Of a stretch of 64,000 nt of DNA, positions 41,278 to 50,465 are shown in pieces (the stretch's first letter is position 1; every line of letters begins with the position of its first letter). The DNA lies in assembly GCA_963700885.1 (NCBI GenBank), contig CAVOZJ010000005.1, positions 1-64,000 on the forward strand, in the 5' to 3' direction. Source of the stretch: Anderseniella sp963700885 (GTDB lineage: Bacteria; Pseudomonadota; Alphaproteobacteria; Rhizobiales; Aestuariivirgaceae). The translations under genes were made by a program, and so were the position numbers. The notes beneath the pieces are model-generated. The model was not told the origin of the DNA, searched no databases, and saw nothing but the letters and a program-made list of their open reading frames with translations.

Positions 41278-43538
41278 CACACAAACGAGATTTCTTTCGA
41301 CAGCGGCAGCTGGCGAATTCGTTTGCCGGTTGCAGCATATATCGCATTGGCCAGTGCCGGTAGCGAAGGTGGCGTGCCGGGTTCACCTGCTCCACCCATC
41401 TTGCCGGATGCCTGAAGAACCCGCACTTCAATTTCAGGTGCCTGGTTCATGCGTATGGCATCGTAACTGTCGAAATTGCCCTGTTCTACCGCGCCGTCGT
41501 CAAAGGTGATTTCCTGGCTCATCGCGGCAGACAGGCCGAAAATGATGCCGGACATCATCTGCGCTTCAAGATTTTCAGGATCAAGCGCAATACCAAAGTC
41601 AGCGGCACACCAGACCTTCTCGATGCGAATTCCATCGTCTGTATCAGCGACCTGGATCACCTGTGCAACCCAGGTGCCAAACGACAGGCAAAACGCCACA
41701 CCGCGCCCGCGCGATTTCACGCCATCGGCAGACAATGGGGTAGCCCAGTCTGACATTTCCCTTACCGCCTGCATCGCACCAACAGCGGCCGGGTAAGGCT
41801 GCATGAGTTTCAGGCGCATCTCCAGCGGGTCCTGGTTGCTGGAATGGGCAATTTCATCCATGAAGCATTCGTGGAAAAATGGATTGTGCGAATGCCCGAC
41901 TGATCGCCAGAATCCCACCGGAATATCCATATCCACCGGAATGCCTGTGACACGGTAATTGGTCAGCGCATAAGGCTGATCCCACAGGCCGTCGACCAGC
42001 GTTCTGTCATTGCCTGGTGGTGTGATGGCGCCGGCAAGGCGTCCAAACACCGACGCGATCGGCGACTGACTGGCCGCCCTGAATACAACTGAAGGAACAC
42101 CCTGCGCATCAACGACAGCAGATGCTTCACAAATTGCACCGGGCCGATACATGTCATGTTGCATATCTTCTTCCCGGCTCCAGGTGACCTGCACAGGTTT
42201 GCCATCCGTTTCCCTTGCAACGCGTGCTGCCAGAATCGAAAAGTCGGTTTCAAACCGCCTGCCGAAACCGCCTCCAAGATATGTGGAGTGAACCGACACG
42301 TCGTCAGTTGAAATGCCGAACTCCGAAGCAGCCTGGATAACAATCGAGGTTGGCGCCTGGTTGCCGCACCAGACTGTGAGCTTTCCATCACTCCACTGTG
42401 CCGTGGCATTCATCGGTTCCATGGTGGCATGGGCAAGATAGGGTGCCGTATAGCGTGCGCTGACTGCCTTGCCGGACGCAGCTGCAATCGCACCCGGCGC
42501 ATCACCATCGTCCCGCATGTTGAAGCCGCCACCGGCTTTCAGTTCCCCATCCAGCTTGGCGAAAATTGCATCAGTATTGTCGGGGTAGGCAGCCGGTGCC
42601 CATTCGGGCTTCACCAGGTCGGCCGCCTTGAATGCGGCCCAGGTATTGTTGGCAATCACGGCATACCCGCCACCAAGGTTGATCACCTTGACGACACCAG
42701 CGGCCTTTTCTGCTTCAGACACGTCAACCGCCTGCATTTTCGCGCCCAGCCGCGGATTCATCCGGACGGTTGCAAACAGCATTTCGGGCAACCGCACATC
42801 AATCCCGAAGCCTGCCCTGCCGGTTACCTTGGCCCTCATGTCCAGACGCGGCTGCGACTTGCCGAGATAGCGCCAGTCGGCCGCCTCCTTCAGGACGATT
42901 GTGTCCGGAATTTTGTGGCTGATGGCATCGCCAACCAGTTCTCCATATGACAGCGACCGGTCAAGAGCGGCATCAACCACCTTGCCATTTTCGGTCTTCA
43001 GGGACGCAGCAGGCACCTGCCATTTGTCAGCCGCTGCGCCGATCAGCATGGCGCGGGCAGCAGCACCTGCGGTGCGCATTCTATTGAATGCGTCAGTAGT
43101 TGAACTCGAACCGCCGGTTACCTGCATGGCCAGAAACTTGGCCACGACACCTTGAATATCCCGTGTCATTTCAGCCACGAAGGAATTGTCGAACACCTGG
43201 AAAGGTGCGCCTTCTTCCAGCATGGCGCGGTTGTAATAGACACGGGCCGCGGGCGCGAACTCGGTTTTCACGTCCTGCAGTTCAATATCAAGCTCTTCTG
43301 CCACCAGCGCTGCCAGTGTGGTGACAACACCCTGGCCCATCTCGGCGCGAGGCACGATAACGGTCACCGAACTGTCGGCCGCGATCTTGATGAACGGATT
43401 GAAAATACCTTCGCCCTTATCCGGATCAGCAACCAGCGGATTGGAGTAAGGTGTGTGATAAACGTAAAATCCCACAGCCACACCACCAACAATGGCCGCA
43501 GAACCCAGCAGGAATGTGCGCCTGAGCAATTTTCCCAT
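41277..43538 (-). CDS. Molybdopterin-binding subunit of xanthine-dehydrogenase family (IorB-like)
   Basis: This 753-residue large subunit is read from the ATG at 43538. The N-terminus KLLRRTFLLGSAAIVGGVAVG looks like a twin-arginine export signal, as in IorB-type enzymes. Features include AEMGQGVVTTLAALVAEEL, GGGFGRRFETDF (about 405-416), WRSVGHSHNPFFHECFMDE and the catalytic GGAGEPGTPPSLPALANAI (Glu near the C-terminus). It would hydroxylate an N-heterocycle or aldehyde with the 2Fe-2S subunit encoded just upstream; electrons probably go to a c-type cytochrome not present here. The stop codon abuts the MITE-like element. Confidence 0.88.
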   Translation of the reverse strand: MGKLLRRTFLLGSAAIVGGVAVGFYVYHTPYSNPLVADPDKGEGIFNPFIKIAADSSVTVIVPRAEMGQGVVTTLAALVAEELDIELQDVKTEFAPAARVYYNRAMLEEGAPFQVFDNSFVAEMTRDIQGVVAKFLAMQVTGGSSSTTDAFNRMRTAGAAARAMLIGAAADKWQVPAASLKTENGKVVDAALDRSLSYGELVGDAISHKIPDTIVLKEAADWRYLGKSQPRLDMRAKVTGRAGFGIDVRLPEMLFATVRMNPRLGAKMQAVDVSEAEKAAGVVKVINLGGGYAVIANNTWAAFKAADLVKPEWAPAAYPDNTDAIFAKLDGELKAGGGFNMRDDGDAPGAIAAASGKAVSARYTAPYLAHATMEPMNATAQWSDGKLTVWCGNQAPTSIVIQAASEFGISTDDVSVHSTYLGGGFGRRFETDFSILAARVARETDGKPVQVTWSREEDMQHDMYRPGAICEASAVVDAQGVPSVVFRAASQSPIASVFGRLAGAITPPGNDRTLVDGLWDQPYALTNYRVTGIPVDMDIPVGFWRSVGHSHNPFFHECFMDEIAHSSNQDPLEMRLKLMQPYPAAVGAMQAVREMSDWATPLSADGVKSRGRGVAFCLSFGTWVAQVIQVADTDDGIRIEKVWCAADFGIALDPENLEAQMMSGIIFGLSAAMSQEITFDDGAVEQGNFDSYDAIRMNQAPEIEVRVLQASGKMGGAGEPGTPPSLPALANAIYAATGKRIRQLPLSKEISFV

Positions 43539-43542
43539 AACC

Positions 43543-44004
43543 TCAAGCCCCGGCAAGTTTCTTCGCAGCAGTATGAATGGCTGCCCGGATACGAGGATAG
43601 GTGCCGCAGCGACAAAGGTTTCCCGACATGGCCTCGTCGATAGCAGCATCATCAGGTGCCGGGTTGGCCGCCAGAAGCGCGACTGCAGACATGATCTGCC
43701 CGGACTGGCAATAGCCGCATTGCGCCACCTGGTGCTCAATCCAGGCTTCCTGCACTACGTGTAGCGTGCCATCATCACCTTCCAGGGCCTCAATGGTTGT
43801 GACCTCTCCTGAAACATCTTCCAGCGCAATGGAGCACGACCGGGCAGGTTCACCGTCAATCAGCACGGTACAGGCACCACACATCGCGATACCGCAGCCG
43901 AATTTGGTGCCGGTCAGGCCCACTATGTCCCGCAATGCCCACAGCAGGGGCATTTCGGGGTCGGCTTCGATGGAAACCGTCTTGTCATTGATTCTTATAT
44001 CCAT
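43543..44004 (-). CDS. (2Fe-2S) subunit of molybdenum hydroxylase (IorA-like)
   Basis: This 153-residue small subunit has two iron-sulfur domains. The plant-type cluster is in GCGIAMCGACTVLIDGEPARSC (Cys ligands about 40-60), and the all-helical second cluster is in AQCGYCQSGQ and GNLCRCGTYPRI. The ATG at 44004 begins MDIRINDKTVSIEAD, the standard start. It is 4 bases upstream of the large-subunit gene, forming a two-gene operon without the separate FAD subunit of classic xanthine dehydrogenase, as in isoquinoline 1-oxidoreductase. Confidence 0.92.
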   Translation of the reverse strand: MDIRINDKTVSIEADPEMPLLWALRDIVGLTGTKFGCGIAMCGACTVLIDGEPARSCSIALEDVSGEVTTIEALEGDDGTLHVVQEAWIEHQVAQCGYCQSGQIMSAVALLAANPAPDDAAIDEAMSGNLCRCGTYPRIRAAIHTAAKKLAGA

Positions 44005-44120
44005 ATCCGTCGCCCTATACTGCCGGTGCAGCAAAATTGTGAACCGCAAGAATCAACTTTGCCATTGCTGTCTACATTTGGCACATTACCTCACAGTTTC
44101 CAGTCAACCTGCGAGTTTCA

Positions 44121-44555
44121 ATGACGCCAACTCAAGATACCATTGCGCAAAAGTGTGCTGATACCTTGTGGCAGAAAGACAAGGCCACGCAAGCACTCGG
44201 CATGCAATTGATTTCGGTTTCGGCCGGCAGTGCAGAACTGGCAATGGTCGTGCGCCCGGACATGATAAACGGTCATGGCACCTGCCATGGCGGCTATATC
44301 TTCACGCTTGCGGATTCTGCCTTTGCCTTTGCCTGCAATACCTATGACGAACGCACTGTGGCCCAGCATGCCCAGGTCAGCTTCATTGCCCCGGCCATGT
44401 CCGGAGACAAGCTGATTGCCAACGCCGTCGAGCGGTCGCGCGCAGGCAGGTCCGGCATCTATGATATCTCTGTCGGCCTCGAGGACGGCAAACAGATTGC
44501 CGAATTCCGCGGTCTCTCCAGAACCATTGGAGGCTCGATTATCGAGACGTCGTGA
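44121..44555 (+). CDS. paaI: PaaI-type hydroxyphenylacetyl-CoA thioesterase
   Basis: This 144-residue hotdog thioesterase is close to PaaI: MQLISVSAGSAELAMVV, then the motif NGHGTCHGGYIFTLADSAFAFACNTY (about 50-75) with the catalytic Asp. HAQVSFIAPAMSGDKLIANA follows. PaaI rescues CoA from dead-end intermediates of phenylacetate degradation. The gene is followed after 27 bases by paaK, supporting the assignment. None of the other phenylacetate genes (paaABCDE, paaG, paaZ) is in the window. Confidence 0.87.
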   Translation: MTPTQDTIAQKCADTLWQKDKATQALGMQLISVSAGSAELAMVVRPDMINGHGTCHGGYIFTLADSAFAFACNTYDERTVAQHAQVSFIAPAMSGDKLIANAVERSRAGRSGIYDISVGLEDGKQIAEFRGLSRTIGGSIIETS

Positions 44556-44582
44556 ACCCGTTTTTATAACCAGGAAAATTTG

Positions 44583-45893
44583 ATGCTTGATCCAGCAACC
44601 TACACTCCCATGACAGACGCCATAGAAACGGCGTCGCGCGACGAAATTACCGCATTGCAGGTGCACCGGTTGAAAGCAACATTGGCCCAGGCCTATGCAA
44701 ATGTGGCCCACTATGGACAGGCGTTCGACAGGGCAGGCGTCAAACCGGATGACCTGGACGGGCTATCCGATCTGGCGAGGTTTCCCTTTACCGTGAAGTC
44801 CGATTTGCGTGACAATTATCCGTTCGCCATGTTCGCCGTACCCCAGGATCAGATTGCGCGCATTCACGCTTCTTCGGGCACCACCGGAAAGCCCACCGTG
44901 GTCGGATACACGCAGGCAGATATCGATATGTGGGCCGATGTGATGGCGCGTTCAATACGCGCAGCCGGCGGCAGGCCCGGCATGAAGTGTCATATCGCTT
45001 ATGGCTATGGGCTGTTTACCGGCGGACTTGGCGCCCATTACGGCGCCGAACGTCTCGGGCTTTCGGTCATTCCGGTTTCAGGCGGCATGACCGAACGCCA
45101 GGTCCAGTTGATCCAGGACTTTGAACCCGAAGTCATCATGATCACACCCAGTTACATGCTGGCAGTCCTGGACGAATTTCACAGGCAGGGCATTGATCCG
45201 CGCAAATCATCGCTGAAAATCGGCATTTTCGGCGCTGAGCCGTGGACCAATTCGATGCGCGAGGAAATTGAGCAGGCTTTTGACATGGATGCCATCGACA
45301 TTTACGGACTGTCGGAAGTGATTGGCCCTGGCGTGGCTCAGGAGTGCGTGGAAACCAAGGACGGCCTGCATATCTGGGAAGACCATTTCTATCCCGAGAT
45401 AATCAACCCGGAAACCGGGGAAGTCCAGCCCGAAGGAGAGCGGGGCGAATTGGTGTTTACCTCGCTCACCAAGCAGGCTCTGCCCATCATCCGTTACCGC
45501 ACCGGTGACCTGACCCGTCTTTTGCCGGGAACGGCACGCACGATGCGTCGCATGGAAAAGGTGACAGGTCGCACCGATGACATGATGATCATTCGCGGGG
45601 TCAACGTGTTTCCCACCCAGATCGAGGAACTGATTTTGCGCAGCGAAGGTCTCAGCCCGCACTTCTACATAGAACTGACCAAGGCGGATCGGATGGATGC
45701 CATGACGGTGAACGTTGAGGCACTGCCCGGCTCGTCTGCAGAAGATGTACGCATAGCCATCGCGGCCGAATTGCAAACCCTGATCAAGAACAATATCGGT
45801 GTTACATCGGTCGTTCACGTGGTCGAGCCCGAAACAATTGAGCGCTCTATGGGCAAGGCAAGGCGCATTGTTGACAATCGGCCGAAACAGTAA
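44583..45893 (+). CDS. paaK: Phenylacetate-CoA ligase
   Basis: This 436-residue adenylate-forming enzyme activates phenylacetate to phenylacetyl-CoA with ATP. The P-loop is RIHASSGTTGKPTVVGYT (about 94-111). Further motifs are HIAYGYGLFTGGLGAHYGAE, IYGLSEVIGPGVAQEC (about 239-254), IRYRTGDLTRL and RTDDMMIIRGVNVFPTQIE (about 332-350), ending MGKARRIVDNR with the C-terminal Lys. The ATG at 44583 with AGGA upstream is preferred to the adjacent TTG at 44580. A close relative acting on another arylacetate cannot be excluded. Confidence 0.93.
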   Translation: MLDPATYTPMTDAIETASRDEITALQVHRLKATLAQAYANVAHYGQAFDRAGVKPDDLDGLSDLARFPFTVKSDLRDNYPFAMFAVPQDQIARIHASSGTTGKPTVVGYTQADIDMWADVMARSIRAAGGRPGMKCHIAYGYGLFTGGLGAHYGAERLGLSVIPVSGGMTERQVQLIQDFEPEVIMITPSYMLAVLDEFHRQGIDPRKSSLKIGIFGAEPWTNSMREEIEQAFDMDAIDIYGLSEVIGPGVAQECVETKDGLHIWEDHFYPEIINPETGEVQPEGERGELVFTSLTKQALPIIRYRTGDLTRLLPGTARTMRRMEKVTGRTDDMMIIRGVNVFPTQIEELILRSEGLSPHFYIELTKADRMDAMTVNVEALPGSSAEDVRIAIAAELQTLIKNNIGVTSVVHVVEPETIERSMGKARRIVDNRPKQ

Positions 45894-45906
45894 AACGCAC
45901 TGGCAG

Positions 45907-46554
45907 TCAGTTTTTGTCTCTCAACAGTTGCAGCGCGCGCAATACGCCGAGCCGGGGCGAACTGAGGACCGGCAGGCCGGTATCACTAAGCAACGGCTCG
46001 GCGACGGCCATTGATCCCTGCGCCAGTACTATGCAATCCACCTGATGATTGCGCAGTTCAGCAACAATGATCTCGGCAATGGACCGGGCATAGGCGCCCA
46101 TGTCACCTGCCTCGAAGTGCCGCCATGCCGGCTGGCACATGACGACGCTCGCAGATGCAGTACACCCTGACGAACCGGCGACATCGTCCAGAAGATCCAG
46201 CGTGGGAGCCTTTGTACTTTCTAGGCACATTGCGACCAGAGGCCGCGGGCCATGCGAAAGGGCCGCCTGCATCAATGCACGATCAATCCTGATCGTTGGC
46301 GCGCTATCGTTACCGGCAGCTTCGGCCACACCGCCAATTGTCGAGCAGGTGCATACGCCAACCCCGCCGGATGCCAGCTTGCGCATGGTGCCGGAAATGC
46401 TTGCCGACAGTTCCGCCGTCATGCCGTGTTCGCGCGCCCGGGTGAGCCAGGTTTCCTCGACGCGATGTTGACGCGCCATGCCAGGCGACAGTTCGTCCAG
46501 CAACGCATCAAATGTCGCCACGTGAACCGGACTGGTATGCAGAAACGAAATCAC
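45907..46554 (-). CDS. Aspartate/glutamate racemase superfamily protein
   Basis: This 215-residue protein has the two-domain racemase fold. The first catalytic-site segment GVGVCTCSTIGGVAEA (about 65-80) supplies a cysteine. In the second domain the usual C-T-H segment reads CIVLAQGSMAVAEPLL, with no catalytic Cys in place. A one-cysteine active site would suit a decarboxylase- or isomerase-like relative rather than a true amino-acid racemase. It ends 14 bases from paaK's stop (convergent) and starts 13 bases downstream of the Rieske oxygenase gene on the same strand. Confidence 0.75.
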   Translation of the reverse strand: MISFLHTSPVHVATFDALLDELSPGMARQHRVEETWLTRAREHGMTAELSASISGTMRKLASGGVGVCTCSTIGGVAEAAGNDSAPTIRIDRALMQAALSHGPRPLVAMCLESTKAPTLDLLDDVAGSSGCTASASVVMCQPAWRHFEAGDMGAYARSIAEIIVAELRNHQVDCIVLAQGSMAVAEPLLSDTGLPVLSSPRLGVLRALQLLRDKN

Positions 46555-46566
46555 ATCTGCCCGCTA

Positions 46567-47700
46567 TCACCCGATGCGCGATGCAAGATACTGCGCAAAG
46601 TCATAGTTCGGACGCTCAAGGTGTGACAGGTGACCGGGCTTGGCAAATCCGGAGCACAAACCGTTGTAGACTTTTTCTGTGCAACCCCGGTCTTCAACGT
46701 TCACATCGTCCAGCAGGTGCTTGAGTTGTTCAAAATGCGCCTGTGCCTCAGTGTCACTGACAAACTCCGGCGCCATGCCGCCACCGAAAATGATGCTGAC
46801 CTGCCCGGTCCCCTTCGGATGCAGCGACAGGTACCAGAAATATCCCGGCGTCAGCGTGATGAGCAGGCTGGGATATATGGCCAGCAGCGTAGTGGTGCGC
46901 CGCCAGTCGCCTTCAAGGCGTTTGTTGGATGGATGCGCCAACGCAATTTTCAGCGTGTCGTCTTTCAGGATGAAATGATAGTTGAACGCCTCCCGGCCGG
47001 GCGGGCAATTCATCTCCTCCAGTTTCGACAGCCCGCCAATAGTACCTGCATGACAGACGGGAAGGTGATAACTCTCCATGAAGTTTTCCGCCAGGACCTT
47101 CCAGTTGGTGTCCCAGACATGGGTCTCACGAAAGGTTTCGGTGTAGTGTTCCATGCCGTACTGACCGACCAGGTCCTCAACTTCAGACAGGCTTTCCGAT
47201 GCCGGCCGTGCATCCGGGTTCAGTGACACCATGATCCATCCAAGCCACTCTTCGCATCTGACCTGCGGCAGGCAGTAACCGTCCCTTTTGAATCCCTCGT
47301 TCAGGGTCATCGCCGGTGCACCGCGCAGACTGCCGTCCAGGTTGTAGGTCCACGCGTGATACGGGCACACGATCATTCTGGTGTTGCCGGACCCTTCAAG
47401 CAATGTGGACATGCGATGCAGGCACACATTTGACTGGGCGCGCAATTTGCCGTCAGCATCGCGAACAACCATGATCGGCTGGCCTGCGAGTTCCAGCGTG
47501 ACGTAGTCACCTTGTTGTTTCAGAGAGCTGGCACGGCCTGCGCAAAACCAGTCCTTCGCAAACACATGCTCAATCTCCTGCGCCAGAAACTCTTCCGAGG
47601 TATAGACACTTTTCGGCATGGCGCGTGCCTGCTCAAACGGCAGGGCGGCATTGGCCTTTAGCTCGGCAGCTGCATAACCGGATGGGGTATGAATATTCAT
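46567..47700 (-). CDS. Rieske non-heme iron oxygenase, alpha subunit
   Basis: This 377-residue oxygenase is read from the ATG at 47700. The Rieske 2Fe-2S ligands are NVCLHRMS (Cys93, His95) and VCPYHAWTY (Cys112, His115). The mononuclear iron site is in LAENFMESYHLPVCHAG, with the two His ligands. This branch includes glycine betaine, stachydrine and carnitine demethylases as well as aromatic hydroxylases, and it acts with a reductase. The nearby amine-dehydrogenase-like flavoprotein suggests N-demethylation as one option, while the paa and hpa-type neighbours suggest aromatics. It is co-directional with the racemase-like gene. Confidence 0.87.
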   Translation of the reverse strand: MNIHTPSGYAAAELKANAALPFEQARAMPKSVYTSEEFLAQEIEHVFAKDWFCAGRASSLKQQGDYVTLELAGQPIMVVRDADGKLRAQSNVCLHRMSTLLEGSGNTRMIVCPYHAWTYNLDGSLRGAPAMTLNEGFKRDGYCLPQVRCEEWLGWIMVSLNPDARPASESLSEVEDLVGQYGMEHYTETFRETHVWDTNWKVLAENFMESYHLPVCHAGTIGGLSKLEEMNCPPGREAFNYHFILKDDTLKIALAHPSNKRLEGDWRRTTTLLAIYPSLLITLTPGYFWYLSLHPKGTGQVSIIFGGGMAPEFVSDTEAQAHFEQLKHLLDDVNVEDRGCTEKVYNGLCSGFAKPGHLSHLERPNYDFAQYLASRIG

Positions 47701-47810
47701 CGGGCATGTTCCTTTTGTGATCGCTGCCAAGTCTGCTAGATCAAGGCACGACTTGCAACGCCGAATAGCTGAACCAGGTCTTAGAAATAGCCGATCCAGC
47801 AAGGAGCACC

Positions 47811-48314
47811 ATGCAGACTGACAATCCTGAAAGCCCGCTCAGACAGCCGTTTCTGGACGCCATGAGCCAGCTCACCCATTCAGTCTGTGTTGTCACGACC
47901 GATGGCGCGGGCGGACAGGCTGGCACCACCGTGACGGCCATGACGCCTGTGTCAGCTGACAGCGAAACGCCGTCACTGCTGATCTGCCTGCATGCAGACA
48001 GCCTGACCGCCCAGGCTATCGCCGAAAACGGTGTCTTTGCCGTCAATGTGCTGAGCGAAGGCCAGTCCGAACTGGCAGATTGCTTCGCCGGCCGTCACGG
48101 ATCATCAGGCCCCGGTAAATTTGACGGCGTGAAGTTTGAGGCAGGCATTACCGGCTCTGCACACCTGGATGAAGCGGTTGCGGTTTTTGCCTGCCGGACG
48201 AAGCTGCAACAGGTCTGGGGAACACACATCATATTCATTGGCGAGGTGGCGGATGTTGTGCTCAATGCACCCTCGCAGGTACTGACCTATACAAAAAGAA
48301 AATATCTGGACTGA
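47811..48314 (+). CDS. Flavin reductase (HpaC-like)
   Basis: This 167-residue FMN-binding split-barrel reductase has HSVCVVTTDGAGGQAGTTVTAM (about 23-44), SVSADSETPSLLICL-type strand, ENGVFAVNVLSEGQ and the C-terminal THIIFIGEVADV. It would supply reduced flavin to a partner monooxygenase. It is divergent from the Rieske gene. It resembles the reductase half of the fused protein at 52185-53348, so the region encodes two related reductases, one plain and one fused to a sensor domain. Confidence 0.88.
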   Translation: MQTDNPESPLRQPFLDAMSQLTHSVCVVTTDGAGGQAGTTVTAMTPVSADSETPSLLICLHADSLTAQAIAENGVFAVNVLSEGQSELADCFAGRHGSSGPGKFDGVKFEAGITGSAHLDEAVAVFACRTKLQQVWGTHIIFIGEVADVVLNAPSQVLTYTKRKYLD

Positions 48315-48392
48315 CAACAGCTCCAATGAGGCAACGGAAATGACGTGGTCTGCCGGCAAAGGCACAGAACAACTGGCATGAATGGGATGCGG

Positions 48393-50465
48393 TCAATCCG
48401 GCGCCAGCTGTGTGATCTCCCGGCGGAACGGCAAGGCATCACCAATGTCCGGCATGTCCAGTTCACGCGCATACCGGTGGCCGGCATAGGTGGCCCACGC
48501 AATCGGTCCCGGCGCCTGCGCATCGCCGATAACCTTTATGTTTGCAATTCCCGCATCCGGCCAGTCCGCCTGACGCTTCTGCAATGCCCGCCACAGGTCA
48601 TCCGTTGCCACGCGCGAGGTGACCAGTACAACGCTGTGCGCTGCAACAGTTTCAGTTTGTCCCGTGTAAACGCAGCCTGTAACAACATGATCGGCCGCAA
48701 CTGAACACACGCCGCGATTGAGCCGGATCGTGACGCCCATCTCCACCAGGTGCTTGTGAATGGTTGCCTGCTCAAGGGTGTTGTTGGTCCAGTCTGACAC
48801 GAAGGCAGATGGCGTCACCAGCGTGACCCTTGCACCGTTTTGCACCAGCAGTTCGGCCAGAACCCCGCCCATGTAATAGTGATCGTCATCGTACAGCACG
48901 ACCTCTCCGGCAGGTAGATTGCCGGCCATCAGGTCATCGGGTGTGTAGACCGCCATGCCGGTATCAATCGGCATCGGCACAACATGCTGGCGTGCAACGC
49001 CGTCCCGGCGCCATCTGGACCCGGTCGCGATTGCAACATTGTCAAAACCGAATTCAAGAACTTCCTGCAGGCTCAACTCGCTTTCCAGGTATGTTTCAAC
49101 ATTCCCCATCTGTGAAAGCTGATAGTGACGATAGTCGCGCACCCTGCCCCATGCGGAAAGGCCCGGAAGTTTGCATTCCAGCGCAACCCTTCCTCCAGGT
49201 TCGCTGCCCGCTTCGGCAAGGGCTACATCATAGCCGCGCCTGGCAAGCGCCAGAGCGGCTTCCAGCCCGGCCGGGCCGGCGCCCACCACGAGTACGTTCC
49301 CGGATTTCCCCTTTGCCTGCATCCGCTCCGGGTGCCAGCCCTTTCGCCATTCTTCCATGAAGGTTGGGTTTTGAGTACAACGGGATATCGACATTGTCAT
49401 GTCGCCGGTGATGCAGATGTTGCATCCGATACACTCGCGTATGTCTTCTATGCGGCCCTCTTCAACCTTTTTGGGCAGGAACGGATCGGCAATCGACGGC
49501 CTGGCGCAACCGATCAGATCCAGAAGGCCTGAATTGATCTGTCTGACCATAACATCTGGTGATGTAAACCGGCCAACACCCACAACAGGCTTGCTGGTGA
49601 GTGCCTTGATACCCTGGATCAGATCCTGTTGCGCGGCTTCCTCCTTGAAGCGGGACGGGCCGGAACAGTCCTCCCATGCACCATGGGCCAGATCCCACAG
49701 GTCCGGCATATCCTTGTGCATTTCCACAAAGTCGCGCACCTCGGAATTGGCAAAGCCGAGATCGCCGATCATTTCATCCAGTGACACGCGCAAGGTGACG
49801 CCCATGGTGGCGCCAATGGTGTTGTGGGCATCTTCAATCACTTCACGAACGAACCGCGCCCGGTTTTCCAGACTGCCACCATATTCATCGCTGCGCTGGT
49901 TGGTGGCGCGCGACAGAAAGTGTTGAAAAATCCCGAAGCCATGCGCACCGTACAGGCAAATCAGGTCAAAGCCTGCGGCGCGCGACCGTTTCATCGCATT
50001 AATGAACCAGCGCCGCAAATCCCTGATGTCCTGCTTGTCCATGGCGCGAGCCTGGACCGGGTCGTTGGTGAAGGTACGGATTGGCAGCGCCGACGGTGCC
50101 AGCGGCACCTCCTTGGTATAGAGATTGGGACCATTGATGCCGGAATAGGCCAGCTGAATACCCGCGAGTGCACCGTATTCCTTCATGCGCCCAACCATTT
50201 TGGCCAGTTGTGGAATGTCGCTGTCTTCCCACAGACGCAGTTCGATGAACGGTGTGATTTCCGACGTATGATGCATTTCGCATTGTTCGGTGAAGATGAC
50301 ACCCCAGCCACCTTCGGCCTTGCTGCCGCGCATGGCAGCCACTGCCGACGGGTCGCGATAGCCCCCGCCATTGCAATGCGGCACCTGGTAGAAGCGATTC
50401 TTGGCAGTCACCGGCCCTATTGCAACCGGCTCAAACAATACGTCATATCGTTGATCACGTGCCAT
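48393..50465 (-). CDS. Trimethylamine/dimethylamine dehydrogenase-like flavoprotein
   Basis: This 690-residue protein has an N-terminal FMN barrel (1-380) and C-terminal NAD(P)/ADP-binding domains (about 385-690, with NVLVVGAGPAGLEAALALARRG). NRFYQVPHC carries the Cys (31 with Met) that forms 6-S-cysteinyl-FMN in trimethylamine dehydrogenase. The 4Fe-4S cysteines lie in ECIGCNICITGD and SRCTQN. The residue matching Tyr60 of trimethylamine dehydrogenase is Gln (FTEQC), as in dimethylamine dehydrogenase, and the Trp355 position is not aromatic. A secondary amine, or N-methylproline as for StcD-type demethylases, is therefore more likely than trimethylamine. It overlaps the lysR end by 11 bases. 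Confidence 0.85.
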   Translation of the reverse strand: MARDQRYDVLFEPVAIGPVTAKNRFYQVPHCNGGGYRDPSAVAAMRGSKAEGGWGVIFTEQCEMHHTSEITPFIELRLWEDSDIPQLAKMVGRMKEYGALAGIQLAYSGINGPNLYTKEVPLAPSALPIRTFTNDPVQARAMDKQDIRDLRRWFINAMKRSRAAGFDLICLYGAHGFGIFQHFLSRATNQRSDEYGGSLENRARFVREVIEDAHNTIGATMGVTLRVSLDEMIGDLGFANSEVRDFVEMHKDMPDLWDLAHGAWEDCSGPSRFKEEAAQQDLIQGIKALTSKPVVGVGRFTSPDVMVRQINSGLLDLIGCARPSIADPFLPKKVEEGRIEDIRECIGCNICITGDMTMSISRCTQNPTFMEEWRKGWHPERMQAKGKSGNVLVVGAGPAGLEAALALARRGYDVALAEAGSEPGGRVALECKLPGLSAWGRVRDYRHYQLSQMGNVETYLESELSLQEVLEFGFDNVAIATGSRWRRDGVARQHVVPMPIDTGMAVYTPDDLMAGNLPAGEVVLYDDDHYYMGGVLAELLVQNGARVTLVTPSAFVSDWTNNTLEQATIHKHLVEMGVTIRLNRGVCSVAADHVVTGCVYTGQTETVAAHSVVLVTSRVATDDLWRALQKRQADWPDAGIANIKVIGDAQAPGPIAWATYAGHRYARELDMPDIGDALPFRREITQLAPD

